Positions 4,440-5,078 of a stretch of DNA of 5,078 nt are shown here, piece by piece. Origin of the DNA: Candidatus Woesearchaeota archaeon. Lineage in GTDB: Archaea > Nanobdellota > Nanobdellia > Woesearchaeales > J091. The DNA lies in NCBI GenBank assembly GCA_003695045.1, contig RFJB01000003.1, positions 1 through 5,078 of the forward strand, written 5' to 3'. The notes under the pieces are model-generated. The model was not told the DNA's origin and ran no database searches. It saw nothing but the letters and a program-made list of their open reading frames with translations. The position numbers and the translations under genes were made by a program. The stretch's first letter is position 1. Every line of letters starts with the position of its first letter.

Positions 4440-5078
4440 ATGAAGCGCGTGTTAGTTGTGCATATGAGCTATCATACTCCTGCCCACAGGAGGACGCTCC
4501 GCACGGTAAGGGAAGTTCTGAAGAAAAAGGGTATTGAATACTGCTTCGTTCACAGGGCGAGAATAAACCCGGACCATGTCAGGGGCTGCGACCTGATTAT
4601 TGTGATTGGCGGCGACGGAACCTTTCTCAGGACATCGCACTTTGTAGAAGGCAAGACGCCTCTGCTGGGCGTGAATTCAGACCCTTCAAAAAAGGAGGGT
4701 TTCTTCCTAAGAACATACGCTGAAACGTTTCAAAAACGCCTTGAAAAAATTCTCGCGGGAAAAGAGAAACCAACGAAGCTTGCAAGGGTCAAAGCATTCA
4801 TTGACAACAAACGCGTTGAAGAGCTGGCACTGAACGAGTTCTTTTTTGGAGCCCGAAAATCCTACAGAATGGCACTGTACAGGATAAAAGTCGGGAACAA
4901 AGAAGAACAGCACAAAAGCTCGGGAGTCATAGTTGCTGCTCCCGCAGGGAGCCATGCATGGGCATTGTCTGCAGGCGGAAAAAGAGTGCCTCTTACATCA
5001 GGAAGAACACAGTATCTTGTAAGGGAACTCTACCGCGGCAAACTCACAGGCCACGAAATAAAACACGGTTTTCTGAAA
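4440..5078 (+). CDS. nadK: NAD kinase, N-terminal 213 residues (3' truncated by window), NADK2/NADK3-like
   Basis: Phosphorylates NAD to NADP in the cytoplasm. The start MKRVLVVHMSY opens the first Rossmann-like strand. GGDGTFL begins at residue 57 and holds the catalytic Asp59. GVNSDP follows at 77-82, then ALNEF in the second domain near 131, and SSGVIVAAPAGSHAWALSAGG at 160-180, the NAD-binding signature. Two details differ from ordinary bacterial NadK. The NSDP form replaces the usual NxGxxGFL. The binding loop has Ser-Ser-Gly in place of Asp-Gly and Ala-Gly-Ser-His-Ala-Trp in place of Thr-Gly-Ser-Thr-Ala-Tyr. The NSDP form and the later TQYLVRE segment recall mitochondrial NADK2 and plant NADK3 proteins. 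The frame is still open at the window end, so the C-terminus is missing (NadK proteins are commonly near 250-300 residues). The start is supported by the TATA element about 26 bp upstream. Enzyme identity is strong; the subfamily call is from memory of motifs. Confidence 0.9.
   Translation, partial: MKRVLVVHMSYHTPAHRRTLRTVREVLKKKGIEYCFVHRARINPDHVRGCDLIIVIGGDGTFLRTSHFVEGKTPLLGVNSDPSKKEGFFLRTYAETFQKRLEKILAGKEKPTKLARVKAFIDNKRVEELALNEFFFGARKSYRMALYRIKVGNKEEQHKSSGVIVAAPAGSHAWALSAGGKRVPLTSGRTQYLVRELYRGKLTGHEIKHGFLK

Noticed and set aside
1..5078. CRISPR arrays, tRNA or rRNA genes, insertion sequences or long direct repeats.
   Set aside because: No regularly spaced repeats, cloverleaf, transposase or terminal inverted repeats were seen; the window is almost fully explained by protein genes and short control regions.

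Overview
The window looks archaeal. The upstream elements resemble archaeal TATA boxes rather than -35/-10 promoters. Two genes (the ACT-domain gene and the NAD kinase gene) have the TATA element about 26-29 bp before the start codon and no Shine-Dalgarno, as in leaderless archaeal mRNAs. Other genes use GGTG/GGAG-type Shine-Dalgarno sequences. The ACT-domain protein belongs to what I recognise as an archaeal family (COG2150-like). The lineage cannot be fixed from this window; a euryarchaeal or DPANN-type genome is possible.

Layout: (1) 1-1512, plus strand, the C-terminal part of leucyl-tRNA synthetase. (2) 1515-2171, minus strand, an ACT-domain predicted regulator of amino acid metabolism, convergent with leuS and separated from it by 2 bp. 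(3) 2172-2400, a divergent control region. It holds a palindrome over the ACT gene start, one TATA element in each direction, a 22-codon leader ORF ending in nine consecutive Ile/Leu/Val codons, and a 7-bp GC-rich hairpin just after its stop. (4) 2401-4406, plus strand, a two-gene operon: a 390-aa protein with a pol-beta-type nucleotidyltransferase signature in its C-terminal half, then a 269-aa acidic cysteine-free protein I do not recognise. (5) 4440-5078, plus strand, the N-terminal 213 codons of a NAD kinase with its own promoter; it resembles the mitochondrial NADK2 / plant NADK3 branch more than the usual bacterial NadK.

The flanking genes are housekeeping. The unexplained part is the leader ORF-nucleotidyltransferase-acidic partner module. 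Its neighbours share a theme: leucine charging of tRNA, an amino-acid-binding regulator, and a leader peptide made of branched-chain codons. One reading is that the nucleotidyltransferase operon responds to branched-chain amino acid or aminoacyl-tRNA status. That is inference, and nothing in the sequence identifies the nucleotidyltransferase substrate.
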